From positions 1 through 64,000 of the forward strand of contig NZ_QNVV01000006.1 of the NCBI RefSeq assembly GCF_003384725.1: DNA of 64,000 bases, read 5' to 3'. The position numbers and the translations under genes were made by a program. Positions within the stretch are counted from its first letter, which is position 1. Every line of letters begins with the position of its first letter. Positions 18,201-26,210 of this stretch are shown here, in pieces. The notes beneath the pieces were generated by a model. It had not been told where the DNA came from. It did not search any database and worked only from the letters and a program-made list of their open reading frames with translations. The stretch comes from Chryseobacterium pennipullorum (GTDB taxonomy: Bacteria > Bacteroidota > Bacteroidia > Flavobacteriales > Weeksellaceae).

Positions 18201-18310
18201 TCTACGGACTGATGTTCTCCACCTTCCTTACCCTGTTTGTATTGCCCGCAATCTATTATTTAGCTGAACAACGTTTTGAAAAACAAAATGCATCTTCCCA
18301 TGAAATCTAA
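15215..18310 (+). CDS. Heavy-metal efflux RND pump, CusA/CzcA family
   Basis: A 1031-residue inner-membrane proton-driven pump with the standard layout: helix at 12-30, first porter loop, helices 2-6, second loop, helices 7-12. The transmembrane helix 4 signature is SLGAIDFGIIVDGSIVMLEA, with Asp396, Asp402 and Glu409, the acidic pattern of the heavy-metal efflux (HME) subgroup. The C-terminal half has LFGVAIQNGVIMVSHI. These pumps export divalent or monovalent metals such as Zn, Co, Ni, Cd, Cu or Ag; the exact ion is not readable here. It assembles with the adaptor upstream and the TolC-type channel downstream. Confidence 0.95.
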   Translation: MKKLLTVSIQKKWLILALFILLGFFGYYSWTKLSVEAYPDIADTTSQVVTQVQGLAAEEVEQQITIPLERALNGIPGMHVMRSKSTFGLSMITIVFDDGIDDYWARQRIQERLAEVSLPYGAQPGLDPLTSPVGEIYRYVIESDNQSLRELTDLQNFVIIPRIKQVSGIADVTNFGGITTQFQVELDPGKLEQYGLSLAEVIETISKNNASAGGSMLPRGDLAYVVRGIGLIKNLDDLGKTVVKTEKGVPVFLNDIGALKYGNLERKGILGFTDRQRNYNESVGGIVLLLKGQNPSQVLTGVHEAVEELNKNILPAGVQIHTYLDRTDLVKTTLTTVSHTLTEGIVLVIIILIVFLGSWRGALLTAITIPFSLLIAFILMYFTNIPANLLSLGAIDFGIIVDGSIVMLEAILKKREDHPDEELEEKTIIQKAAEIAKPIFFSGVIIITAYLPLFAFERVEKKLFTPMAFTVGYALLGALAVALLLIPGLAYMIYKKPRKIYHNKWLEKVSTAYGKGIDKIMSAPRKIFIPVGIVLLGAGILSYHVGKDFLPELDEGSIWLQVQLPPGISLKKAQEMSDSLRLRTIKHSEVTYIMVQAGRNDDGTDPWTASHFEVSVGIKPYKEWPSGKTKADLIRELAEDYKGMPGFTVGFSQPMIDGVMDKISGAHSELVVKIYGDDFAGTRNVAENILSLLKKVPGSADLAIDQEPPLPQLQIIADRNKIAQYGLNVSDVTDLIETALGGKAVSQIFIGNKVYDISCRYVESSRNTPEKIGNLMLASSSGAKIPLSQIAAVKLSTGESTITREMNKRHLTVKLNLRGRDLTSFLSEAQQSIEKNVRYDHEKYQIRWGGQFENKNRAYSRLAVIVPLALAIMFLLLYGAFGTFRQAIVLMSIIPLALFGGMLALNIRGMSLNVSSAVGFIALFGVAIQNGVIMVSHINTLRKNGIDLKNSVMQGAKDRFRPVLMTASVAIIGLLPASLATGIGSDVQRPLATVIVYGLMFSTFLTLFVLPAIYYLAEQRFEKQNASSHEI

Positions 18311-19562
18311 TATTTTTTTTAGCCTGCTTTTTTGTGTATTTGTAAACATAGAGCTTCAGGCTCAGACCGAAAAACAATCCTTGAGCTTCAATGAATATCT
18401 TATGGATGTTAAAGATAAAAACCTTGGTTTGGCTGCGCAGAAGTATAATATCAGTATAGCAGAAGCATCTGTTCTTACCGCAGGGATGTTTCCCGATCCG
18501 CAGATAGGAATAGAAAGTTCCAACAATGGAGTCTCCAAAGACATGGGCTACACCATGGAAGGAGAAGTAAGCTGGACCCTGGAACTTGGTGGTAAAAGAA
18601 AAGCAAGAATAGAAACGGCAAAAAACGAAGCTGAGTATTCAAAGTTACAGCTGCAGGACTACCTGAGAAATCTTCTTGCCGATGCAACCCTCGGGTATGT
18701 TGATGCTTTAAAGTCAAAGGCTCTTTTAAGTGTTCAGAAAGAATCCTACCAGACAATGCTGAAGCTGGCGAAATCAGACAGCATCCGGTATAAACTGGGG
18801 GATATTTCCAGGGTCACTTCCCAGCAGAGCAGACTTGAAGCAGCGTCTTTACTTAATGAGGTATATCATCTGGAAGGTACCGCCCAACAGTCCGTGACAG
18901 CTCTTTCTGATTTTGTCGGAAGTGATAGCTCAGGAAAAGAGATTATGGGAGACCTCAACGCTTTCAACAGGACTTTTGAATTAAATGATCTTATTATAAA
19001 AGCGTTTAATGAAAGAGCAGACCTTTTAGCTTCTAAACAGAATATCCATACCACCAGAAGCCGTATTAAACTTGAAAAAGCAAACCGTGTCATTGACCTG
19101 GGAATAAGTGCCGGTGCGGGCCGCAATACCGTTGCTACTAACGAAATAGCTCCCTCACCAGCCGTCAACACCGTAAAACTGGGGCTTAGTATTCCGTTGA
19201 AGTTTTCAAACCGCCGGAATATGGATCTGAAGATCGCTGAAATGGGTTATTCACAAGCGGAAACCGAATACAGACAGATTGAAAACAGGGTCCGGATGGA
19301 AGTAACGCAGGCTTACCAGCAATATGTATCGGCCCAAAATCAGTTGCGCCAATTTGACAACGGTATGCTGAAAGAAGCAGAGAGCATTCTGAAAGGAATT
19401 ACCTACAGCTATCAGCGGGGAGAAAGTTCAATCCTGGAAGTTCTCAATGCCCAGCGTACCTATAATGAGCTGAGACAAAACTATTTTCAGCTCCTGGCAG
19501 AAAACGCTTCTGCCTTAATTGAGCTGGAGCGGAAAACAGGAATCTGGGATATTGAATTTTAG
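18300..19562 (+). CDS. TolC-family outer membrane efflux protein
   Basis: The channel component of the RND system, about 420 residues. The start is set at ATG 18300, which gives a clean signal peptide (KSNIFFSLLFCVFVNIELQAQ); it overlaps the end of the pump gene by 11 bp. ATG 18288 and TTG 18276 are alternatives. Two outer-membrane efflux protein repeats are seen, with long amphipathic helices such as RIETAKNEAEYSKLQLQDYL and the later SYQRGESSILEVLNAQRTYNE motif. Completes the mgtC-cusB-cusA-tolC operon. Confidence 0.92.
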   Translation: MKSNIFFSLLFCVFVNIELQAQTEKQSLSFNEYLMDVKDKNLGLAAQKYNISIAEASVLTAGMFPDPQIGIESSNNGVSKDMGYTMEGEVSWTLELGGKRKARIETAKNEAEYSKLQLQDYLRNLLADATLGYVDALKSKALLSVQKESYQTMLKLAKSDSIRYKLGDISRVTSQQSRLEAASLLNEVYHLEGTAQQSVTALSDFVGSDSSGKEIMGDLNAFNRTFELNDLIIKAFNERADLLASKQNIHTTRSRIKLEKANRVIDLGISAGAGRNTVATNEIAPSPAVNTVKLGLSIPLKFSNRRNMDLKIAEMGYSQAETEYRQIENRVRMEVTQAYQQYVSAQNQLRQFDNGMLKEAESILKGITYSYQRGESSILEVLNAQRTYNELRQNYFQLLAENASALIELERKTGIWDIEF

Positions 19563-19567
19563 AATAA

Positions 19568-19631
19568 ATGGAAGCCAGGAAGCAGGAGGGCCGGACAGTT
19601 TTACAACACTTCCCTCTTCCAGCCCCCAGCC
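19568..19631. repeat. Intergenic GGAAG-type repeat, copy 2
   Basis: ATGGAAGCCAGGAAGCAGGA opens a purine-rich arm and CCCTCTTCCAGCCCCCAGCC forms a pyrimidine-rich counterpart about 30 nt later, giving an imperfect inverted repeat. Related to the segments at 4033-4064 and 52068-52097. Confidence 0.45.
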
Positions 19632-19651
19632 TCACAAAGCCAATCCAAAAA

Positions 19652-19684
19652 AAAGCTCCGAAATCATATTGATTCCGGAGCTTT
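19652..19684. terminator. Bidirectional terminator
   Basis: AAAGCTCCG and CGGAGCTTT with inner AATCA/TGATT pairing form a long stem with one mismatch. The minus strand continues with a T-run, terminating the DUF1801 gene; it may also stop the efflux operon. Confidence 0.8.
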
Positions 19685-19687
19685 GTA

Positions 19688-20143
19688 TTACTTTTTGTAT
19701 TGCGATTCGTACGTACTGATCCAATCTTCGGGAGTCATTTTCCGGCTCAGTTCAGCAATCAGGTCAAAAGGAATATCCTCCGCCTTTTTGAAACGGATAC
19801 AGGATTTTCCCATATCCAGTTTCTTTTTGGAATGTTTCGGAAATTCTGCAACGAACCATTCTAAAAGTTCGGGTCTGGCGTATATGCCCATATGATACAA
19901 CGCAATAAAATTCTTCTGGGAAGCCACACTGATGAATGGTAACGGCATACCCGGTGTACAGTGGTACCCTGCAGGATAAGTTTTCAATGGAACACCCCAG
20001 CCTATCATTCCATAGCTGGCATTTTCTTCAAAACCTTCCGGAAGGTTATCATTCACCGTATTAAAAAGTTTTCTGAAAGAATCCTGCCTCTCTGCAGGAA
20101 TCTTAGAAATATAGTCTTCTGTGGACGCGGCCTGAATCTGCAT
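19688..20143 (-). CDS. DUF1801 domain-containing protein
   Basis: A 151-residue cytoplasmic protein of the DUF1801 (YdhG-like) family, with typical segments VDDYISKIP-like ASTEDYISKIPAERQ, SYGMIGWGVPLKTYPAGYH, FIALYHMG and the C-terminal KSCIRFKKAEDIPFDLIAEL. The family has an alpha/beta fold; no biochemical function is established. It is monocistronic. Confidence 0.82.
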   Translation of the reverse strand: MQIQAASTEDYISKIPAERQDSFRKLFNTVNDNLPEGFEENASYGMIGWGVPLKTYPAGYHCTPGMPLPFISVASQKNFIALYHMGIYARPELLEWFVAEFPKHSKKKLDMGKSCIRFKKAEDIPFDLIAELSRKMTPEDWISTYESQYKK

Positions 20144-20820
20144 GTTTTAATTTTTTTCTAAAGTACAATTATTTTACAAAATTATATACAGTAAACATCT
20201 GAACCCGAACCCCGTTGGTTTTATGAGCGTAATCTTACATCAGGCGCAAAAGTTAGGGAGGCAAGCAAAAAGTTGAGTTAATGTGAATAGAAAAAATAAT
20301 ATTGGGATTGTATACCAATCACTGTTTGACTCCGTAGGACTAACATTCATCGACTGAAGAGAGATAATCGTCGATTTTAGAGTATAAGTAAGAAAAATTA
20401 ACCACAGATGTTTAAGTATATTTTTCAGAGGTTTTTTCTAATCGGCTCACCCCCAATAAGAACTATGAAAAATAGTTGTAAGTATTCTTTAATCGACCTA
20501 GGAATCAGGAGCGTTAAAAAAATTGTTCTTGAATCCGTTAAAAAATTTCCAGTGTTTGAGCATGGCTACCCTATTGAGTCGAATAACCAATGTAGAATCC
20601 ATGCGAGTTTGGAAATTTTAGGAGGCAAGGTCAATTTTTAGCGGATGATTCCAGTCTTGAACTTTTGTATACTTTTGCTTCAAGGCAAAAGTATAATAGG
20701 AAAAAAAATCGTCTCTCCACAACTTTTGTACCTGATCCGTAATCTTAAGGTAGGTTTCCAGCAGACCTCTTTTCATCAGTAAATTCTTGTGTGGAAAAAT
20801 ATTTCTCATAAGTGCAAAAA
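20144..20820. other. Gene-poor stretch with weak overlapping ORFs
   Basis: About 680 bp without a recognisable gene. A 63-codon minus-strand frame (20618-20809) and a 77-codon plus-strand frame (20408-20641) overlap at their ends, match nothing I know and lack promoters; the minus frame begins just after a terminator. ATCGAC...GTCGAT (20349-20375) could form a 6-bp hairpin. The stretch may be decayed coding DNA. Confidence 0.4.
20618..20809 (-). pseudogene. Possible gene fragment of unknown origin
   Basis: A 63-codon frame (start MRNIFPHKNLLMKRG, aromatic and Lys-rich, with QKLWRDDFFSYYTFALKQ) that ends abruptly. No promoter, no recognisable domain, and it lies immediately downstream of the terminator of the preceding gene. 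It could be a remnant of a larger gene or chance. Confidence 0.2.
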
Positions 20821-20849
20821 AAGGCAGCTATACAGAATATAGCTGCCTT
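20814..20849 (-). terminator. Terminator of the T9SS cargo gene
   Basis: AAGGCAGCTATA and TATAGCTGCCTT form a perfect 12-bp stem with a 5-nt loop; the minus strand continues with eight T residues. Confidence 0.92.
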
Positions 20850-20871
20850 CAGTAATTATTAACTCAAAAAA

Positions 20872-22686
20872 TTACTTTTTTACTGCTTTAACCGTAGATT
20901 GGGAACCATCTTTAAAATAAAGGGTTACAAAATACAATCCGGTGTTCAGATTGCTCAGGTTAATTTCTTTTACAGAACCTTCAATTTTCAGTAAGGCCTT
21001 TCCTGATACATCCGTCACTGAGATGGATCTTACCTCTCTGGTATCTGAAATATAAAGAATATCTTTAAAAGGATTGGGATGTACCGCAGCCTTTCTTTCC
21101 GAACGGCTTACCTCTGAGGTACTCAGCTGAGCACTTTCAACCGTAAAGTCATCTACATAGAAATTATAGTCCTGGTTATCATACGTACTTCCTGAAGTCC
21201 CATAAAAAGCAAACATTGTATTGCCACTGTTGTATGCCGTTAGATTATAAATATAATCATTTGCCGTATTGGAGATAGAGGTACTGTTGTCCCACGTCTG
21301 CAATATGACCCAGGTATTGCCTCCATCATTGGAAACCATAAAATGTACAACATCATCAGATCCCATGGCTGAAGCCGCTGTTCCGGAATACGTGGTTACA
21401 CCGTATTTAAATTTTACTCTATACCCTCCTGCCGACAAATCAAAAGGAACTGTTTTCAGCCATCCTGTTCTGTTGTTAGAATATATATTCATGTGAGCAG
21501 AAGGCCCGTTGGCTGATGTATTTAAGAAGTTACGCTGCGACCAGTATGGGCTGGATGTGGTACCGGTAGATCCTGTATCAGGAGTACCGCCGGTCTGGTT
21601 ATTCACCCAGCATGTCCCCGGAAAGCTGCCGAAATCATTGGTATATGATGGCAGTACAGAACCACATAGGGTGGTAAATGTTTTAGGGAATGACCAGGCA
21701 CTTTTAGCCGTAGTTCCATTGCAGTTCGTTCTTACCCAGTAGTAATAAGTTGTGCTTGGAGAAAGGCTGCTGAGCGTATAAGAAGTCCCCGTCACATCAG
21801 GGTGATTGGGAACCGTGGCACTGTTAGGTACTGTAGGGCTCGTACTGTAATAAATATCATGGCTTACTCCCGGTGTTCCCGAAGGTATGGTCCAAGAAAT
21901 ATCAGCCGTATTGGAGCTCACCGTTCCTGTAGGTGACAATACCGGCGAAAGACAGTCTGTATAAGCTTCTGCAGAGAATGCAAAAATATTGGCAACTCCT
22001 GAGCTGTTGGTTTTGGTAACCGTTACACTCTGGACAGGCTTAGCCTGATTGGCCGCATCAATATTTAAAACGGTCTGATAAAGCCGTGGATTGGTGCTGC
22101 TTGATTCCAAACCATTGCTTGTGATAAGTATTCTTCCAATCCCCTGAATGGCATAGTCGGATCCCCCATACCAGTCTGAAATACTTTGCCCTGTAAAGGT
22201 CTGTGAAGTATTGTCTGTAAAGTTCACAACAACATCTACCGTAGAAGCCCCACTTCCGCTTGTAGAAAGCATATATAGCTTGAAAGCAGCTACAGGATTG
22301 GAAAACGTCATTGTTCCGGTATTGCTGCCGGCTGCATTTGTATCGATCCTTAAGGAATTATTTGAGCTTAGATCTCCAAGCTGATAGCTTAATCCCGGAG
22401 TTGAAGCTACCATCGAACTGATCATACCATTGGCAGGAATACCGTATGTAAGTGGTGTGCTGGTTCCTGTAAGCTGGAAGTCCCGTGCTACGAAAGCATA
22501 GGAAACGCCGTCAACATCAATGGTAGTAGAAGCTGAAGCAGGGCCTACTCCATTAGCAATTACATCGGCATTATAACCGGAAGAAACCGGCAGTGTCTGA
22601 AAATTTTGCCCCATCATACCTGAGGCTGCAAAAAGAGCAATAGCGGGAATTGCTCTAAAAAATAAATTTATTGTCATTTTATTCAC
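20872..22686 (-). CDS. Secreted T9SS type A sorting-domain protein with fibronectin III domain
   Basis: A 604-residue exported protein. An N-terminal signal peptide (to about residue 26, ending GMMGQ) is followed by a DUF4394-like or beta-rich region (30-240). A fibronectin type III domain spans about 243-338 (SPTGTVSSNTADISWTIPSGTPG...YYYWVRTNC), then a jelly-roll or MAM-like domain (345-510) and a type A T9SS C-terminal domain starting HPNPFKDILYI and ending STVKAVKK. T9SS would move it across the outer membrane and remove the sorting domain. No catalytic residues are recognised; it may be an adhesin or carbohydrate-binding protein. An alternative start is ATG 22677. Confidence 0.85.
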   Translation of the reverse strand: MNKMTINLFFRAIPAIALFAASGMMGQNFQTLPVSSGYNADVIANGVGPASASTTIDVDGVSYAFVARDFQLTGTSTPLTYGIPANGMISSMVASTPGLSYQLGDLSSNNSLRIDTNAAGSNTGTMTFSNPVAAFKLYMLSTSGSGASTVDVVVNFTDNTSQTFTGQSISDWYGGSDYAIQGIGRILITSNGLESSSTNPRLYQTVLNIDAANQAKPVQSVTVTKTNSSGVANIFAFSAEAYTDCLSPVLSPTGTVSSNTADISWTIPSGTPGVSHDIYYSTSPTVPNSATVPNHPDVTGTSYTLSSLSPSTTYYYWVRTNCNGTTAKSAWSFPKTFTTLCGSVLPSYTNDFGSFPGTCWVNNQTGGTPDTGSTGTTSSPYWSQRNFLNTSANGPSAHMNIYSNNRTGWLKTVPFDLSAGGYRVKFKYGVTTYSGTAASAMGSDDVVHFMVSNDGGNTWVILQTWDNSTSISNTANDYIYNLTAYNSGNTMFAFYGTSGSTYDNQDYNFYVDDFTVESAQLSTSEVSRSERKAAVHPNPFKDILYISDTREVRSISVTDVSGKALLKIEGSVKEINLSNLNTGLYFVTLYFKDGSQSTVKAVKK

Positions 22687-22875
22687 ATTTGTGTGTTAAA
22701 TTAATAAAAATATTGATACGTAAAGATTATTTTTTAATAAATATTTAAAATAAAATTAATTTTACTTAAATATCAATATCATAATTATCAACATTAACTT
22801 TTAAAAAGAAATAAAAACCCTATAGATGAGTTTCTTCTTATGACCTCTTAATTTTATTATTGAGAAATTAAATCT

Positions 22876-22883
22876 TATTTTTG
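22876..22883 (+). promoter_or_regulatory. -7 box (TATTTTTG) of the aminotransferase operon
   Basis: Matches TAnnTTTG; transcription would begin near 22889, about 14 nt before the ATG. No well-spaced -33 box. Confidence 0.5.
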
Positions 22884-22902
22884 TCATACAAATTTTTAAA
22901 CA

Positions 22903-24108
22903 ATGCCGAATATTTCAAACAGAGCACTGCACATGCCGCCATCGCCGGTAAGAAAACTGGTTCCTTTTGCCTTACAAGCTAAGCAGAAAGGAATAAAAGT
23001 ATATCACCTTAATATCGGGCAGCCTGATATTGAAACTCCGGAAACAGCTTTAAATGCTTTAAAAAATATTGATTTAAAAGTATTGGAATATGCGCTTTCT
23101 GAAGGTAATATAGAATACAGAAAAGCCCTTACAGAGTATTATCATTCGATTGGCTTTTCAGACCTGACTCCTGATAACTTTATTGTTACCAATGGTGGAT
23201 CTGAAGCGCTGAATTTTGCGATCTCTACCCTGTGTGACGAAGGGGATGAAGTGATCATTCCGGAACCGTATTATGCGAACTACAATGGTTTCACCAGCAC
23301 ATTCGATGTGAATGTGGTAGCAGTTCCATCTACGATCGATACAGGTTTTGCCCTTCCTCCCATTGAAGAATTCGAGAAAAAAATCACAGAAAAAACAAGA
23401 GCAATTATCATTTGTAACCCAGGGAATCCAACGGGATACCTGTACACCCGTGAGGAGCTACAAAAGCTTGCCGAAATTGCTTTAAAATATGACATTGTTA
23501 TCATTTCAGACGAAGTATACAGAGAGTATGTATATGATGGGAAACAGCAGATCTCAATGCTTGATTTCCCGGAACTGAGTGAAAACTGCATCATCATAGA
23601 TTCAGAATCTAAGCGTTACTCGATGTGTGGGGTAAGAATCGGATGTATGGTAACGCGTTCTGCCAAAATCCGCAACGCAGCCATGCTATTTGCACAGGCG
23701 AGACTAAGCCCTGTTCTTCTGGGACAGATTGCTGCAACGGCAGCACATCAGAACGATGGGCCATACATCAGAGCGGTAAGAGAAGAATACACGCACCGAA
23801 GAAATGTTCTTGTTGACCTTCTTAATGCAATCCCTGGAGTGATTTGTCCTAAACCAAGAGGAGCTTTCTATTGTGTAGCGGAACTTCCGGTAGATGATAC
23901 CGAAAAGTTTGCACAATGGCTGCTGGAGAAATATTCTCTTAACAACGAGACCATTATGGTAGCTCCAGCAGGAGGATTCTACAGCGATCCTGAATTAGGG
24001 AAAAAGCAGGTAAGAATCGCTTACGTCCTGAAAGAAGAAGATTTAAGAAAAAGTGCTGAAATTCTTAAAAATGCTTTAAAGCAATACAGACAAGAATTTA
24101 GCCTGTAA
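22903..24108 (+). CDS. Class I/II pyridoxal-phosphate aminotransferase
   Basis: A 401-residue cytoplasmic aminotransferase of fold type I. Visible signatures are NIGQPDIETP near the N-terminus, NGGSEALNFAI, NPGNPTGYLYTREEL, ISDEVYREYVYDG (Asp203, Tyr206 contact PLP) and SESKRYSMCGVRIGCM with the PLP-binding Lys237. It most resembles aspartate/aromatic-type enzymes, but the exact amino donor cannot be told from sequence. It heads a run of same-strand genes: a lipoprotein gene follows after 7 bp, then murB. Confidence 0.92.
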   Translation: MPNISNRALHMPPSPVRKLVPFALQAKQKGIKVYHLNIGQPDIETPETALNALKNIDLKVLEYALSEGNIEYRKALTEYYHSIGFSDLTPDNFIVTNGGSEALNFAISTLCDEGDEVIIPEPYYANYNGFTSTFDVNVVAVPSTIDTGFALPPIEEFEKKITEKTRAIIICNPGNPTGYLYTREELQKLAEIALKYDIVIISDEVYREYVYDGKQQISMLDFPELSENCIIIDSESKRYSMCGVRIGCMVTRSAKIRNAAMLFAQARLSPVLLGQIAATAAHQNDGPYIRAVREEYTHRRNVLVDLLNAIPGVICPKPRGAFYCVAELPVDDTEKFAQWLLEKYSLNNETIMVAPAGGFYSDPELGKKQVRIAYVLKEEDLRKSAEILKNALKQYRQEFSL

Positions 24109-24115
24109 ATACACA

Positions 24116-24604
24116 ATGATGCCGACAACAAAAAATACACTTCAGAAAATCCTGTTTTCCATTCTTTTGCTGTCGGCATTTTTTTCCTGTGATTCCAAAA
24201 AGGAACAACAACCTGAAGTTGCTACAAATCCAAACGAGATTACCTACATCAGCATCTCCCATATTGGCGGAACTTTGGGTGAATACCGGATCATTAAGGT
24301 CACCAGGGATTCTGTTTTTGCGGAAAAAGGTGCTACGGTAGACAGAACTCATGAAGAATGGGCTTCATCCATCACTGCAGAAACCTGGACACGGCTGATC
24401 TCATCCATTCAGGTAAAGGACCTTGACCATATCAAAAGTTCTCCAAGCCAGCAGTCGGTAGACGGAATCGATGAAACATTCCAGATACGAACTCCGAAAA
24501 AAGCTCACATCTTTGTCAATTCTTTTGTAGATCAGACCCATTACAAACAGCTTCAGGAGTTTAAAGAACACTTAGATAATATTCTTCCAAAAGAATACAA
24601 ATAA
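24116..24604 (+). CDS. Hypothetical lipoprotein
   Basis: A 162-residue protein with a lipoprotein signal (hydrophobic 12-23, lipobox AFFSC at about residue 25) and a single compact domain beginning EITYISISHIGGTLGEYRIIKVTRDSV. I do not recognise the family. It lies between the aminotransferase and murB with gaps of 7 and 3 bp, so it is probably part of the same operon and acts in the periplasm or on the outer membrane. Confidence 0.8.
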   Translation: MMPTTKNTLQKILFSILLLSAFFSCDSKKEQQPEVATNPNEITYISISHIGGTLGEYRIIKVTRDSVFAEKGATVDRTHEEWASSITAETWTRLISSIQVKDLDHIKSSPSQQSVDGIDETFQIRTPKKAHIFVNSFVDQTHYKQLQEFKEHLDNILPKEYK

Positions 24605-24607
24605 AAC

Positions 24608-25621
24608 ATGCAAGAAAATTTTTCCTTAAAGCCATACAACACTTTCGGCGTTGATGCGAAATCGAAATACTTCACAGACATCAGGACAATCGATGAACTG
24701 CGGGATGCTCTTAGCTTTTCAAAACAACACCATCTTCCCCTTTTGTTTTTGGGAGGCGGAAGCAATATCCTGCTGACCCGGGATTTTGACGGCCTGGCCA
24801 TTAAAATTGATTTGACAGGAATTTCCCGGGAGGAAATCAATGATAATGAAGTTCTGGTCACCGCAAAAGCAGGTGAAAACTGGCATGAGCTGGTCATGTA
24901 TTGTTTGAAGAACAATTATGGCGGATTGGAAAACCTTTCTTTAATTCCCGGAAATGTGGGAACATCACCGATGCAGAATATTGGCGCTTATGGAACGGAA
25001 ATCAAAGATGTTTTTGTAAATTGTCAGGTATTGGATTTAGAAGATCAGACCCTTAAGGTTTTCAATCTTGAGCAATGCAGATTCGGGTACAGGGATTCCG
25101 TTTTCAAACAGGAAGGAAAAGGACGGTATGTCATCCTGGAAGTAACTTTTAAGCTCACCCGAAAAGATCACCACACAAAAACAGAATATGGAGCAATAAG
25201 ATCTGAACTGGATCACCTCGGTATCAAAAACCCGACCATTCAGGATATTTCCAACGCTGTGATCCATATCAGGCAGAGCAAACTGCCGGATCCCAAAGAA
25301 ATCGGAAATGCGGGAAGTTTTTTCAAAAACCCGACCATCCCTTTGGCTCAATTTGAAGCATTAAAGCAGCAATTTGAAAACATCCAGGGTTATCCTAACG
25401 GGGATATGGTAAAAGTTCCTGCGGGATGGCTGATCGAGCAATGCGGATGGAAAGGGAAACAGCTTGGAAACGTCGCTTCCCACAAGCTCCAGTCTTTAGT
25501 AATCATCAATGCTACCGGAGAGGCAACCGGAAAAGAAATTTTTGACTTTTCTACTCAGATCATCAAATCGGTACAGGAAAGGTTTGGAATAGAACTTGAA
25601 CGGGAAGTGAATATTATTTAA
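24608..25621 (+). CDS. murB: UDP-N-acetylenolpyruvoylglucosamine reductase MurB
   Basis: MurB reduces UDP-GlcNAc-enolpyruvate to UDP-MurNAc with NADPH and FAD, the second step of peptidoglycan precursor synthesis. The 337-residue protein shows the FAD-binding GGGSNILLTRDF, SLIPGNVGTSPMQNIGAYGTEI, YRDSVFK and the catalytic Ser motif GNAGSFFKNP, followed by the ending segment of type I MurB (E. coli-like, with VSHKLQSLVI-type sequence VASHKLQSLVIINATG). It is 3 bp downstream of the lipoprotein gene. Confidence 0.96.
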   Translation: MQENFSLKPYNTFGVDAKSKYFTDIRTIDELRDALSFSKQHHLPLLFLGGGSNILLTRDFDGLAIKIDLTGISREEINDNEVLVTAKAGENWHELVMYCLKNNYGGLENLSLIPGNVGTSPMQNIGAYGTEIKDVFVNCQVLDLEDQTLKVFNLEQCRFGYRDSVFKQEGKGRYVILEVTFKLTRKDHHTKTEYGAIRSELDHLGIKNPTIQDISNAVIHIRQSKLPDPKEIGNAGSFFKNPTIPLAQFEALKQQFENIQGYPNGDMVKVPAGWLIEQCGWKGKQLGNVASHKLQSLVIINATGEATGKEIFDFSTQIIKSVQERFGIELEREVNII

Positions 25622-25634
25622 AAGGAAGTAATAA

Positions 25635-26192
25635 ATGGGAAAAAATCTGACAGAAAAAGAATTTAAAAGGCTTATTCAAAAGCATATTAAGAATACTGAT
25701 TTTGTCAAAGTATATCTTGATCATGATAACGATTCTGCTATCTTTGGTTTTATCGTTAAGTTTTCTGATCATTTTCTTATGATTGAGGAGTCTAATGACT
25801 TTGCTCTGGTAGGCGTTAAAATTGTTCCTTACAGCAAAGTGAGAGGAATACGCCACAGTAGATATGATAAAATTTCTAAAGCGATTTATTTAGAGGAAAA
25901 ACTTGTCCGTTTTGATCAAAATATCATTGATAAAACAAATGTAGAAAACGGAGAATCTCTTTTCAAATCAATCAAAAAGCAGGATTTCCACTGCAGCATC
26001 GAAAGTAAGAAAAACAAAAGAGATATTTTTTCGATTGGTGAAATTTTAGAAATTGATGAAAAATCTGTAGTTATTAAAAATTATGATCCTGCAGGTAAAT
26101 TCACCACTCCCCATAAAATCTCTTTTAAAAATATACACGTTATTAATTTTAACGACAATTATACCAAAGTTTTCAGAAAATACCTGAAATAA
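25635..26192 (+). CDS. Hypothetical protein, beta-rich
   Basis: A 185-residue cytoplasmic protein without signal peptide or known motif. Two similar halves are suggested: SAIFGFIVKFSDHFLMIEES...GVKIVPYSKVRGIRHS and FSIGEILEIDEKSVVIKNYD...PHKISFKNIHVINFND, each with the pattern of a small beta barrel. The gene is clearly more AT-rich than murB and proC on either side. It fits tightly into the murB-proC run (13 and 18 bp gaps). Function unknown. Confidence 0.75.
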   Translation: MGKNLTEKEFKRLIQKHIKNTDFVKVYLDHDNDSAIFGFIVKFSDHFLMIEESNDFALVGVKIVPYSKVRGIRHSRYDKISKAIYLEEKLVRFDQNIIDKTNVENGESLFKSIKKQDFHCSIESKKNKRDIFSIGEILEIDEKSVVIKNYDPAGKFTTPHKISFKNIHVINFNDNYTKVFRKYLK

Positions 26193-26210
26193 AACACAAA
26201 ATACATACGT

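Noticed and set aside
20408..20641. 77-codon plus-strand frame with Lys-rich product
   Set aside because: No domain, no promoter, and it overlaps an equally weak frame on the other strand; mentioned only as part of the gene-poor stretch.
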